Source of the DNA: Paramacrobiotus metropolitanus
Taxonomy: Eukaryota; Tardigrada; Eutardigrada; Parachela; Macrobiotidae
DNA length: 64,000 nt
Assembly (NCBI RefSeq): GCF_019649055.1
Contig: NW_026570229.1
Location: 806,001-870,000, forward strand
Reading direction: 5' to 3'
The notes beneath the pieces were generated by a model. The model searched no databases. It had not been told where the DNA came from and saw nothing but the letters and a program-made list of their open reading frames with translations. Both the position numbers and the translations under genes were made by a program. Shown in pieces: positions 28,473 through 39,172 of the stretch (the stretch's first letter is position 1; the number at the start of each line of letters is the position of its first letter).

Positions 28473-30209
28473 CTACCGTTGTGGAGTGTACGTAGAACGC
28501 AGGCTGTCGGTCACATCCGGTTGCGCAGGTGCCACTGGAAAACGGCTCAAGCAGTCTGCGTTATTGTGGGCCACCCCCGGGCGGTATTGAATATCCATGT
28601 TTAAAGTATTCAACAAGATCGCCCAACGTGCCAGACGGCTATTATTACCCTCATAATTACGTATTGCCGTTAAGGCGCGGTGGCCTGTCTTAACGGTAAA
28701 ATGATTAAATTCTAAATACTGTCGAAACTTCTCGTAAGCGAAAACAATTGCCAACAATTCGAGGTGCGCTGCCGGGTAGTTCTTCTCTGCCGGGTTTAGG
28801 GCGCGGTTACAAGTACTGACGATACGGCCTTCCTGGCTAAGGATAGCGCCGACGCCTATACCACAAGCGTCCGTCTCGACTATAACTGGTTTAGCGGGAT
28901 CAAAACGCGCCAATACGGGCGGGTTAGATAACAGGTTTTTAATCTTATTAAAAGCAGGCAAGTGGGCATCTGACCATTCCTTTTTAAAATTCACGTTCTT
29001 TCGCGTTAACGGGGTCAACTTATGCGTGGCATATGTCATCTCGACAGTAAACTTACGGTAAAAGTTAGCCAAACCCAAAAAACTTTTTAACGTAGCCGCC
29101 GTCTCTGGCACCGGAAAATTCACAATACTGAACGTAATGGCGGGATCAACTGCAATGCCCTGTTTGCTTAATATATGCCCCAGGAATTTGATTTCGTTGA
29201 ATGCCATACCACACTTCTTCGGCTGGATTTTTAAACCGGCATTTTCCAATAGGCTTAACACAATATCTGCGCGCTGCAACCACTCATCAAACGTATGGCC
29301 AAAAATAATTATATCGTCAATATAGACTAGTGCCATAACCCATTTCACGCTCGCCAAAATAGTGTCCATCATGGCTTGAAATGTGGCCGGCCCGTTGCAA
29401 AGCCCAAAGGGCATTCGTAAAAACTCAAACAAACCGTCCTGCGTGCAGAATGCCGTTTTGGCGCGGTCTTCTGCGGCGACTGGTATGGACCAGTAGCCTG
29501 AGTAGCAGTCGACACTGCCGTACCACTCGCAGTCGCCCATGGCGTTTAAAAGATCGTCAATGACTGGTAGAGGATATGAATTCTTTACTGTCACTGCATT
29601 TAACGCGCGGTAATCAATGCAGAACCGGACACCTCCTGATTGTTTCTCAACCAGCAGTATCCGGCTAGACCATGGCGAATTTGATTTACGTATTATGCCT
29701 TTGGCCAGCATTTCCTCAACCTCTTGCATCACCAACTTACGCCCGGTCCAGTCGTAACGCCTCGGTGTCTGCTTAAACGGCTTTGCGTCGCCCGTATCTA
29801 TTTTATGAACTTCATCTTTAACATCGCCAACCGGCATATCTTTAGTAGGAAATATATTTTTGTGTTTAAGTAAAAGTGCCATTAGGCGATTAAACTGAAC
29901 CGGTGTTAAATTAGGGTTTACTTTGACCTCCTTTAACATCTCCTCAAATTCCTTATCTGCCTCCTCTGGCTGTTTCTGACCTACTAATTCCATTATTGAA
30001 ATTGATAACTCCTCTGATATCTCAAAGAAATTTTCAAGCGTGCCAATTAACACACCTTTACGAATTACGCGTGATTTATTGCTGACATTCATTATTGCCA
30101 AAGTGATGGCGGAATTATTACAGCTCACTACAGCGTTACCCATCAACAGACCTGCGGTGGAGACTGTATTATTATTAGGAAAAAAATATGTAATCGCCAT
30201 TAGGCACAA
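28473..30209 (-). CDS. pol: Reverse transcriptase and RNase H of the 8.87-kb element
   Basis: The 578-residue frame has pre-RT and RT motifs including RFCIDYRALN, MPFGLCNGPATF and the catalytic YIDD box. RNase H has VIVETDACGIG and a LELLAIVFAYEKFRQY block, but the usual T-D-H near its end reads KTGHRAL, so one conserved catalytic Asp is Gly. The frame stops at 28473 before integrase begins in a different frame. RT may be functional, while RNase H is probably impaired. Confidence 0.9.
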   Translation of the reverse strand: MCLMAITYFFPNNNTVSTAGLLMGNAVVSCNNSAITLAIMNVSNKSRVIRKGVLIGTLENFFEISEELSISIMELVGQKQPEEADKEFEEMLKEVKVNPNLTPVQFNRLMALLLKHKNIFPTKDMPVGDVKDEVHKIDTGDAKPFKQTPRRYDWTGRKLVMQEVEEMLAKGIIRKSNSPWSSRILLVEKQSGGVRFCIDYRALNAVTVKNSYPLPVIDDLLNAMGDCEWYGSVDCYSGYWSIPVAAEDRAKTAFCTQDGLFEFLRMPFGLCNGPATFQAMMDTILASVKWVMALVYIDDIIIFGHTFDEWLQRADIVLSLLENAGLKIQPKKCGMAFNEIKFLGHILSKQGIAVDPAITFSIVNFPVPETAATLKSFLGLANFYRKFTVEMTYATHKLTPLTRKNVNFKKEWSDAHLPAFNKIKNLLSNPPVLARFDPAKPVIVETDACGIGVGAILSQEGRIVSTCNRALNPAEKNYPAAHLELLAIVFAYEKFRQYLEFNHFTVKTGHRALTAIRNYEGNNSRLARWAILLNTLNMDIQYRPGVAHNNADCLSRFPVAPAQPDVTDSLRSTYTPQR

Positions 30210-30263
30210 ATTTATTTAATTTAGATTTGACGGTGAACACTACTTCTGACCTCGCTGGTACTA

Positions 30264-31176
30264 TCACTTCCTTGGACGTGTAAATCTTAGCTGGCCGAGC
30301 CAAGCTACACTGCCCGCGGCATCGTTCGACGGCCGTTCTGGCGACAGGTCCACGAAAGCCGGACAGGCGGGGTGATCAGTCCCGTTGTCCAAACCAGTCA
30401 CTTCCGGATGGCACGCTGGAGCAGGGTGGTCCGGAGCGGCGGTTACCTGTAACTCAGAATACCGTGTGGTGATCTCATCAAACAATGGTGACCAGTCGCA
30501 CAGACGTGCGAGCTGTTTCTTCATGTCCAAGTCAAATTTCTGACTCCGATATTCATTATCTAAGCGTTCTTCCTCTGCCTCGAGGTCTGCCAATTTGGCC
30601 TGATAATATTCCGGCTCATCGAACCGCATTCTGGTATCCTGCGGGTCACAATAAAACGCCAGACTGGCAACGTTAGCGTCAGCCGGTTTAAATTTAATTA
30701 CCGTACTTTTGCCATCGAAATCAATAGCTAATGGTTTCCCTTTAAAGAACTTCATGCCTAATATGAACGGCAAATGATGACTATCTTCTCTGACGAACAC
30801 GTTATGCGGCCAGATAATATCACATAGTTGAATACGTAATTTTGCATAAAATCGGACTGGTGCCATGCGATGGCCTGAAATGCCGACAACCGACCAAGGA
30901 GGGTAGCCTTCTGGCAATACTTCGATTTTAATATCGTTATCAATGATGACTATCTTCTCTGACGAACACGTTATGCGGTCAGATAATATCACATAGTTGA
31001 ATACGTAATTTTGCATAAAATCGGAATGGTGCCATGCGATGGCCTGAAATGCCGACAACCGACCAAGGAGGGTAGCCTTCTGGCAATAATTCGATTTTAA
31101 TATCGTTATCAATACAGAACTGCTTAGAGATTATCGAAATACCAGCTTCCGTATCTATCACAGCCTCTATTGGCAC
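30264..31176 (-). pseudogene. Retropepsin region, mutated and disrupted by duplication
   Basis: The protease start is recognisable in the frame from 31176 (AVIDTEAGISIISKQF), where the Asp-Thr-Gly active-site triplet reads Asp-Thr-Glu. The following segment is duplicated in tandem (169 bp, not a multiple of three), which shifts the frame; a second frame from 31112 to 30264 then carries the flap-side sequence (LPFILGMKFFKGKPLAID) and a charged linker to RT. The protease is therefore doubly inactivated. Confidence 0.8.
30776..31113. repeat. 169-bp tandem duplication in the protease region
   Basis: Bases 30776-30944 and 30945-31113 are copies with three mismatches. Since 169 is one more than a multiple of three, the duplication breaks the protease frame. 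Confidence 0.95.
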
Positions 31177-31354
31177 ATTATTAATTTTAATAGCGTAACG
31201 TAGATCAGTAGTATAAGAAAGTAAATTACCACACTTATCCTCAGTTAAAAATCCGCTAAAGAATTAACCACAGTGGCGTCCTTTAAAGCCGAAGAAATTA
31301 TCAACTCAGCCTTATCTGGAGGTAGTCGATCTTGACGCACAGCATTCCCTCCGT

Positions 31355-33310
31355 CTACTGTGCCGGTCCGTTTTTTGGGCCGTAAGGAGAATTTCCCGAT
31401 ACACCGGTGCCATTCTTCTGGGCCATGGCGTAGTTCCGGCGCCGTTCCCTCATTTCCTCAATGCCCTTTTGAATCGCGGACGGAAGGGTCATAGGATCCA
31501 CCGTTCGATAGGGACACTGTGGTTGGGCGTGGTCCGGTTGCACACAGAAGTAACACCGGAAGTCTGGGTTCACCGGCTTCTGTGGCCGCGGCTGCTGAGG
31601 CAACGGCGCAGACGGGTAGGAAGCCATCGGGGAGTACGCCGTCGGAGAAATCTGCGCATAAGGAGCCGAGTTGGCATAAGAGGGTCCGACGGACTGCATA
31701 AATGAGTTCGTGCTTCCGTATTGAGGTAGGCTTGGCTGTGATGGTCGTAGCATGGGAGCCGATAGCATTGGCGCAACCGGTTCCGCTTTCACCGCTAAAA
31801 ACGGCATCTCGCTCGACTGTCCCGCGACACTGTACTGAGGGCGTGGAGGTGGCCGCACGACCGCGTACGATGCCGACTTTCCACCATTTGGCGGTCGTCG
31901 TTGTCCCAACATGGATCCCGATGTCGGTAAGATTGTTGGGCCGCTACTCTGATCCTCCATTGGGCGTAGAGTGCGTACTACTGCCGCCACTTCGGACGCT
32001 GAGTTTGGCCTACTAGAGATGATGAAATTCTGCATCATCGGATTATGGCGAAACGTCTGAATCAGGTAGTGCACCTGCCTAGCTGGCAACATATCTGGAT
32101 CCACATCAGCCATTAAATCACACACATGATCCACAAAGTCATCTATATCACTTGCGCCATCATAGGCGATACGTAACAGTTCCTGTTCCGCGCTGAAATC
32201 TCGGGCTGCATTGTGATACCTTGCCTGTAAACGCGCCATCCAGTCATTCCATGACCATTCATCTACGCCGTGCTTGGCAATTAACCTCCCGTAAAATCGC
32301 TCGGCAGCGCCTTGTAGAGCAAAGCTCAACTCCGAAACCATCGTGGTATCTGACCAACCATTATGCTTCGCTGCTGCCTCATATTTGGCCAGAAAAATCT
32401 CAATACGTTCATCCTTAGTGCCTTTGAATACTGGCGTTCTGCGGAGCGGAGCGACTTCTCGTACTGTATGCCGAATTGGCTGACTTACTTCTGGCCAGGG
32501 AGGCGATGCGTTTCTGTTGTCACGTATTGTTAACGGTGAGCGTTGATCCGGCCCAGACTTCATTGCTTGCAGCTCGTTAGCGAGTGACGTCACTTGTGCC
32601 GTTAACAAATTGACTTTGTCCGCATGGAGCGCTTCTGCCTCGCGTAACTTCCCATCCAACTGGCCCAAATATCGGCTGACGTTCTGATCGGTTTGTTGTT
32701 GATCATTCTTGATATCTTGAAGAAGAGCCATAATACTGGCGAGATCCGTAGTAGGATTCGACTGGGAGGCCGTATGGTGCGCTGGTAGTCGCTGTGTCAT
32801 CGGCGCATTAGGTGGCGCTACAGTCGGCCGCGTGCGCGCCACGGGTGCGCGATTTCGAATAGGTGGCGTAGCGGACGCCGGTAAGAAAGCGACTGACGGC
32901 GGGCCACGAATTCGGGACTCCGCTGAGTGGGTTTCCGAAGTTCGTTCCCTTACACGTCGTGGCGGCAGATTATCATGACGGTATACGTACTCTAGGGCGG
33001 ATGTTGGCAAGTATCGCGCACCGCTGCCGACTTCTTCCACCGGGGAACCATCGCTGGGTCGCCGCGGGTATGCCGGTGTGTGGCTGGAGGAACCTCTATT
33101 TTCCCCGTCTTCATGACCATTCTGGTAAACAACGGTGTCGCCTTCAGGCGCAAACATGCTAGGTGACGCACAAGGTGACACTACAGGCGATCCCGCCGGA
33201 GTGTACGTGGCCTCCGTGATAGGACTGGATGTACGTGAAAATTCCTGTTGCTCCAGTAATCGATGATAAATCGTCTGATTAGGATTAGGGGCAGACATGA
33301 TGACAGCCAA
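31355..33310 (-). CDS. gag: Gag polyprotein of the 8.87-kb element, 651 aa
   Basis: The N-terminal 200 residues are Pro/Ser-rich. A short coiled coil (about 205-260) and a capsid-like helical region follow at about 300-450 (FKGTKDERIEIFLAKYEAAA ... FYGRL ... WNDWMARLQARY), the usual Ty3 Gag core. A CCHC zinc knuckle (C-YF-C-VQPD-H-AQPQ-C) lies near residue 590 and would bind the genomic RNA. A second ATG five codons in may be the real start. The frame is intact. Confidence 0.9.
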   Translation of the reverse strand: MAVIMSAPNPNQTIYHRLLEQQEFSRTSSPITEATYTPAGSPVVSPCASPSMFAPEGDTVVYQNGHEDGENRGSSSHTPAYPRRPSDGSPVEEVGSGARYLPTSALEYVYRHDNLPPRRVRERTSETHSAESRIRGPPSVAFLPASATPPIRNRAPVARTRPTVAPPNAPMTQRLPAHHTASQSNPTTDLASIMALLQDIKNDQQQTDQNVSRYLGQLDGKLREAEALHADKVNLLTAQVTSLANELQAMKSGPDQRSPLTIRDNRNASPPWPEVSQPIRHTVREVAPLRRTPVFKGTKDERIEIFLAKYEAAAKHNGWSDTTMVSELSFALQGAAERFYGRLIAKHGVDEWSWNDWMARLQARYHNAARDFSAEQELLRIAYDGASDIDDFVDHVCDLMADVDPDMLPARQVHYLIQTFRHNPMMQNFIISSRPNSASEVAAVVRTLRPMEDQSSGPTILPTSGSMLGQRRPPNGGKSASYAVVRPPPRPQYSVAGQSSEMPFLAVKAEPVAPMLSAPMLRPSQPSLPQYGSTNSFMQSVGPSYANSAPYAQISPTAYSPMASYPSAPLPQQPRPQKPVNPDFRCYFCVQPDHAQPQCPYRTVDPMTLPSAIQKGIEEMRERRRNYAMAQKNGTGVSGNSPYGPKNGPAQ

Positions 33311-33462
33311 AATGAAGGCAAATTATCGATTAATTATGACGAGAAAGTACAGGTATCCAAGAGAAAATGCCACAGTGCCACATTGCGGCGATAGATATTC
33401 GTAAAGAAAACGAACGTAATTCGAACTGTCCCGAGAAGGTTGTTAAAATTAAAGATTTCGAT

Positions 33463-33477
33463 CGTTCAGGAGCGCCA
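33463..33477 (-). promoter_or_regulatory. Primer binding site
   Basis: On the minus strand TGGCGCTCCTGAACG begins two bases after the 5' LTR. TGG matches the complement of a tRNA CCA end. The tRNA identity was not worked out. Confidence 0.75.
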
Positions 33478-33479
33478 TA

Positions 33480-33724
33480 TGTAATGGTTTGACTACCCAT
33501 ACATAAATATACGTGCCGAGAGGGGCTAAACGAGATCTATATGAATATGAAGGTACCGGAAAATGAAGAACCTAACGAAATACAAATTTATTCCCGATTT
33601 CCAGCCAGGCTAAACATCTACTGCCAATACCCCATCTCCTGCCATCTCAGGCTCATATCTCTCCGTAATCTCGTCATACTGACATCACAACGTAACAATA
33701 GCCCTAGGGTGGCTGCCCATTACA
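33480..33724 (-). repeat. 5' LTR of the 8.87-kb element
   Basis: 245 bp, differing from the other LTR at two positions (near 33488 and 33617). It ends at the CTTC target duplication at 33725-33728. Confidence 0.95.
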
Positions 33725-34826
33725 CTTCCACTGCCGCCTCGGCCCGGTGTGGCGGCGGTTCTGCTCCTCAATATCTGGGTGGCGCCGGAGGATGCGCCCT
33801 TTCCTGTCGGCCGCTTCCTGCAGAACATGCGGCCGACACTGCGCCTGCTGCATCTGACGGGAATCCATCTGCCCACGGTGACTCGCGCGACCTTCGCGGG
33901 CTTTTCCAGGCTGGAGCAGCTGAAACTGGAACGCAATCGGTTGTCGGTCATTGCGTTGGACGCTTTTGCATCTCTGACGCCATGGCAGAGTGGATCGGCC
34001 ATACCTCCGCTAGGCAGTTTCTGGAGTGAAGGAAACGTCTTTGTCAAATTCGACTGGTCCGTGTTCAAGCCGGTGGCGGCAAGCCTCAGGGTAAATATAC
34101 TGTTGTTGGTGGTCTTGGATTCATATGACAGTAATGCATTTAGAAAACGGTTCTTCGCTGTAACATGTACAACAGTCAACAGTGCATCAGTTAAAGCTGC
34201 CGCTCCTTCCAGTGCGGAAGCTGCATGTATCCTAATTATCTCCTGTAGAGCTACGATATATGGAAACATGTGGTGTCCTAAAGCGGAAACATGGGGGTAC
34301 CCATTTAAATATGTAGAATACTGTATTTGCCACTGTTTTCTTTCAGGATGTCATCTCGCAAATGAACGACATTAAGGAGATCTACTTCAGCCACTATTTC
34401 ACGATGCCGTCCGTGGAATGGGTCGATCTATCGTACAACAGTCTGGAGTACATCGACGACATCCTTCTATCCAGTCTCTCCATTGCCGAAGTGAGACCCC
34501 GTCTGCACCTAAGCGTCAACCGCTTCTGCGTCAGTGACCTGGAATGCCGCTGTTCGGCGTTGGACAATCTGTGGACCTTCTTCCAAAAGGCACCGCGTAA
34601 AAAATCGTTCGTTACTTGCTGCTTCCTCCGTCCGTCGGATGAGTTGACGTGTGGCAATTACACCATCAGCAGCCAGTTTTCGTCGTACGAATCCAAGTTT
34701 GTGTCCTTGTGGGGCCAGACAGACGCAAAGACCTACTTTTCCCGCCAAGTTATCAGTCTGGCACACGCACGATCCAAGAACATTACGGCAGGCGACGATG
34801 GCGCACCAAAAAGCTTAACTGTCTAA
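33725..34826 (+). CDS. Secreted LRR protein, C-terminal exons
   Basis: Two exons: 33725-34090 (donor GTAAAT) and 34347-34826 (acceptor TTTCTTTCAG, stop TAA). They encode at least four leucine-rich repeats (LRLLHLTGIHLP, LEQLKLERNRLSVI, IKEIYFSHYF, VEWVDLSYNSLEYI) followed by a Cys-rich C-terminal cap (CRCSALDNLW). Together with 24560-24857, counting the CTTC once, the coding length is 298+362+480 = 1140 bases, an uninterrupted 379-codon frame with phase-0 intron. LRR proteins of this build are secreted or extracellular binding proteins. No membrane anchor is visible. AATAAA lies at 34931. In this copy the exons are cut off from the signal peptide. Confidence 0.75.
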
Positions 34827-35858
34827 TCAGACACCGTGTAGAGTTTTCAAAATTAGTTAAATCTATCTTTCAGTAATTTGCAACAAGCACTGTGCAAATG
34901 CAGTTATCCAACTGTGGTTGGATAATACGAAATAAATAAATCTCTTTGTGCCTTGACAATGATTTGAATAAAGATTTGTTTTGTTTTCCAATGTAGGACA
35001 TTGTAGTAAATACTGTGGCACATGGTGACATTACGGCGAAAACGAAATTTCGTATTAATTTAACTGCATACTGATTCGATGCCTTTACAGCAGTCGGATG
35101 CCAATTCCTCTAAAGAAGGAACTCATAGTACAAAGCTCCAGAAGCTTATTTGGGTTGAAATTTATGGTAATGTTTTATGTATCAGTTATGTACAATGTAA
35201 TGTTTTATGTACAAGTTATGTAAAATGTAATGTTTTATATACCAGTCCACATAGACAGAAACTGAACCGCAAACCTAGATCGAGTAATAACTTGTATAAA
35301 ATATACAAAATGGCTGACTAGAGAAACTTACCTTTCATTACAAGAATTCCTGCACTTCAGCAGAAGGGTTATTAGATGAATGATACGAGATTCGCCTAAA
35401 GTTTGGAGCAAGCACATTTTGAACGTTCTTGCCGCTTGTTATACACGTTTGTGTGGCCGGTAAAACCGTTTAGTGGAAAATGAGGTTTTAACACGAAACT
35501 ACAGGCGTCAGCATGTACTGCCGTGTGGACACTTGTTCCTTAAGTGGTTGGTGGCGACACCACGCTGCTATTATCCGCATCGTGGTCAAATTTCGGCAAA
35601 ACTGTGCCGATACGGAAGAAAGCTAAAACCGACCAGAGGGAATGTTGCCGGAAAACTCTTCGCATCCAGCTGACGCGTGCGGTATGGCGTGGACAGTCAG
35701 AGATGGACGGGTGGTGTACGGACAACCTAATTACCGTATAAAGGAAAGCGAGTTCCGCATATTATTGCATATATTGTTTGCTTTTTGACGTGAACACCCG
35801 TTGCCTGTTAATTAAGTTAATTCTGCTTCAGTAAATTGTTGCTGTTATTATTGTGAGA
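34827..35858. other. Intergenic region between LRR gene and kinase gene
   Basis: About 1 kb. Holds polyadenylation signals of the LRR gene near 34931 and 34968, and a small tandem repeat TAATGTTTTATGTA-(C)-CAGTTATGTA(C/A)AATG at 35168-35240. No supported gene. Confidence 0.5.
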
Positions 35859-37725
35859 ATGACGGTGCAGTTGGATATCATGCGGATACTCTCCTTTTTA
35901 CTTTGCCTTTGCTCATGTGCGGTAAGTGCAGATAATAGTAGTTTTATTTTTTTTATCTGTTTTATTTTTGTCTGTTAACTGCTACCTTTTAAGCATACCT
36001 ATATCCATTGCAAAATTAGTAGGTGTAGAGTAGAGCTGTTTATTTTGGTAGACGATGCAGTATTCGTATAACTGCAGCTGTGGACTAATGTCCACGCAAG
36101 TGGTCGCAGAACCACGGCGAAAGCATCTCGGAAAGGTACGTTAAATAATTAACGAATTGTGACACACCACTTGCGGTCAAAATTAGTTACGCTCCGGCCT
36201 GTTCATGTACGCTCACCACTTCATGAATCCCGCATGCGTTTTTACTTGTGTATGAGGGTACGGTGTTTTACGGAAGACTGAAGGATTGATTTGTTTAACT
36301 AGTTTGAGTAAAGCCGCCAAAATTAATGGTCGTTTTTATTTGGTTCCAGCGTTGACTGCCTAATAAGCGGCAAATATTGTGAATACTTTACCAACGTGTT
36401 AACAAATTATTTAGTTGCTCGGAGAACCGACGACACGTTGGTGTACCAAGGCGGCAGTGATTTCAAATATCACTATGGTAAGCTGGGTAAACTGGGCAGA
36501 GGCAGTTTCGGCAACGTTTACCGAGGCACCGTCACTGCGAAAGGGACGTCGGATGACGGCATGCTGATTGGTGATCCAGTCGCAATTAAAGTGGTAGACC
36601 TCAGCGAACGCGACGCTACATCCTTGGCTAGTGATATGGAGCGTTTTAGCAGACTGCTGCAAATGGACCATCCAAACGTTGTGCGATACCTATACATTTC
36701 AGCGAAGCAGTCGGGAGGAAAGCTATCCGCCGAGATTGTGATGCCGAAGTACAAGGGTAGGTAAAGAGACTTAAGAGAGAGTAGTATTCACCGATGGTTC
36801 ACCTGAGCAAGCAACGAACAAGAAGAATGCATCCTGGTAATCATGCTTACAGCAGCTAAATGTTTGTGTGTGTATTTGTAGCCTAAAGGCGCGATACATG
36901 AGCAAAGGTCAATAAGTCGAAAGAATCTGTTTAGGGTGCATTTGTGTCCCAAAGAGACAGAAAAATCATTCTACTAATGCTAATTAATTATTGATTCTCC
37001 GGAAATTTTCCGTGTGGTATTGGTCGATCGTGGATGTGAATGTGGTAAAACGATGGTATTTTATAGATGACGATATGTCCCAAAGGATGCGTGGCCTGGA
37101 AAAGCCTGGTGCCAGCCTTGACAAAAACATTCTTCAGGGTTATTTCCGGGATCTCGCTGAGAACCTTTGTTACATACATGGGCAGCATTTTATCCACACC
37201 GACATCAAGCCCGCTAACGTCTTCATTCGATCGCTTCATGATGGACGGGAGAGCTTAGTAATTGGCGACATGGACCACGCCGTGAATGCTGGGGTCAACA
37301 AGGAGGCCGCTGAAATCGGTTCACGAAAGGGCACGCTGCGCTGGGCGAGTCCAGAGCTTCTGCATGGGGGGAGTGAAGAGATCAAGGCAATGATTGAGGA
37401 GGATGGCCTTGTGTTCAGAAATCCGGATCAGAAAACTGACGTCTATAGCATTGGATGTGTGTATCTACGATTATCCGCACTTTTTTTTCGGAATCCTCCT
37501 GAACTGCTGGGTAACGCTGCGGGCCACTCACGACCAGCTAAAAGTTTAGAAGACAACCAATACGGTTTCTGGGTTGTGAGAGGTTATATACCGCTTGTTC
37601 CTGAGTCGATGCCGCCGTACATTCAACACGTTCTCCGTAGTTGTCTCATCTTTGACGCGGACAAGCGAGCAACCGCGCAGGAGCTGGTTAGCATGCTGTC
37701 TTCGAACAATTTCAGCACCGATTAG
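35859..37725 (+). CDS. Signal-peptide-bearing protein-kinase-like gene, four exons, 373 aa
   Basis: Proposed exons are 35859-35921, 36078-36135, 36415-36756 and 37067-37725, all with GT-AG borders and matching phases (0, 1, 1); the sum is 1122 bases. Exon 1 encodes MTVQLDIMRILSFLLCLCSC, a good signal peptide. The kinase domain follows after about 45 residues: Gly-rich loop LGRGSFGNVYRGT, beta-3 VAIK, HPNVVRY, catalytic loop HTDIKPANV (HRD replaced by HTD), metal-binding GDMDHA (DFG replaced by DMD), WASPELL and TDVYSIGCV. Catalytic Lys and both Asp are kept, so activity is possible. A leader directly before the kinase domain suggests an extracellular or secretory-pathway kinase, unless it is a membrane anchor. 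Exon 3 is the paralogue of the orphan exon at 17868-18209. Confidence 0.75.
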
Positions 37726-39172
37726 ATCCGCTCACACTGTACTTATATGTTGGATTTTGCTAACTGATCCGGTGATGACGTGCCGACCGTGTGCCCATCT
37801 CGCACTCGTATGTGTTTACCGTTACTGTTCGTTGTTGTGCTTTTCGCACGCAGCAACAGAAGGCTGTCAGCAACTGCTGCGCCTGTGATGTCTTTTTGTT
37901 ATCCTCATTAATTGTACCGCACTTCCTGGTTTCCTGCTGTAGACATTATATTTTCCATACGCAACAGATCCTTGATGGCATACTTTATTGTTTTAATGTA
38001 ATCGCAAAATCGTAATTTTTTCTGTCGTCTTCCATTAGCATAGCGTGGGTGGGCTGCTCCATGTGTAAGACATTAATTTGTTATTCCAGTCTTTGAATTC
38101 GTTAGAAGGCAGCAAACGCCGTAAATATGCCTTTGTGGAACGCACGCGTTCCCGGTTTTACCCGGTGGCAGTCGAAACATTTGGTACGAGGAGGAGTAAA
38201 GCATCTTCGGTAGCGCGTTCGAATGTCAAGACTCTTTGAACACTGCTGCGTTGAGTGTGCAACAGCATGATTCACTTAACAGCGAACTGCGGAAGGCTGG
38301 CAGTTCACATTTAACTTGGCCACTGTCAATCATAGCACTCATCCACGGGTGACGGTCACGTTGCATGTAGATGGGCAACCTTACACGGGTGGCTGTTAAG
38401 AGAATCATGCTGTCGCACAATCAACGCACGGTGTTCAAGAGTCTTGATTGCTTCCTGCCATTCGTTTCACTGGCAGAAAGATTCGCGAAGTGACAGGAGA
38501 ATCTCGATTTACTGCGTTTCTGAAGCAGAGAATAGTTCCGGCTGTAGTAAAAGGAAAGGCTGCTGTTGTCGGCACTATGAATATGCTTCCTAGAAGGTCT
38601 TACGACAATAACGATTTTGGATGTTTTTCTAACGTTTAAATTCGAATTATTTTAAGTAGTATTACGCGAATGCATTTTTTGTTCTATTGATGGGCTTTGG
38701 CTACTCGTATCCATTCGTATTGTCCAATCGTATCCAATCGTATCCATTCGTTGGAATGGATAGGAGTACGTTTCATTTCGAAACAATCCTTGTTATGGTA
38801 ACTTTATCGTTTGCCGTAGAAACATGTTAACCCCAATTTCGGTAACCGCATGCTCCGTATACACCGTTCGGTAACCGTATACAGTAAACATAGATGTATG
38901 TCTTTACGCATGCACCAGCTCTAGGTTGACGTAATTTGGCCCGTTAATCTGTGTACTGTGTAGTGCTCACCGCTACGAACCACTGTGAAAAGATATAAAA
39001 CTCGTGCCGTGAATGCACTTGTTAGCTGTATTGCCAAATATTTCCAAATAAAGAAATTCTCTAAAAAATTTGTTCACTTGTCAAAAACCACTGCAAAGAT
39101 CAGCTGATTGCCAATAAACGATTATCTGCGAAATTCTTCTTGCTAAAAGTAATAATTTTGGGGGGAAGCCGT
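37726..39172. other. Intergenic region between convergent kinase genes
   Basis: About 1.45 kb. A short tandem motif CGTATCCATTCG/CGTATCCAATCG occurs at 38705-38760. TATAAA at about 38994 is not followed by a gene on the + strand. No supported gene. Confidence 0.45.

Larger units (their letters stand above)
24858..33724 (-). mobile_element. Complete 8.87-kb Ty3/gypsy retrotransposon
   Basis: Two direct 245-bp LTRs (24858-25102 and 33480-33724) begin TGTAATGG and end CCATTACA and differ at only two positions, so insertion is recent. The target duplication is CTTC (24854-24857 and 33725-33728). Internal order on the minus strand is PBS, Gag, protease, RT-RNase H, integrase, accessory ORF, PPT. 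Despite the near-identical LTRs the coding part carries a DTG-to-DTE protease change, a 169-bp tandem duplication, an RNase H Asp-to-Gly change and frame changes in integrase. It sits inside the first coding segment of an LRR-protein gene. Confidence 0.95.

Noticed and set aside
31469-32016. Plus-strand ORFs opposite gag
   Set aside because: Antisense shadows of the Gag frame, without recognisable motifs.
36904-36911. AAAGGTCA in the kinase intron as part of the octamer array
   Set aside because: A single copy, within chance expectation for 47 kb; likewise the TGACCTTT at 59829.
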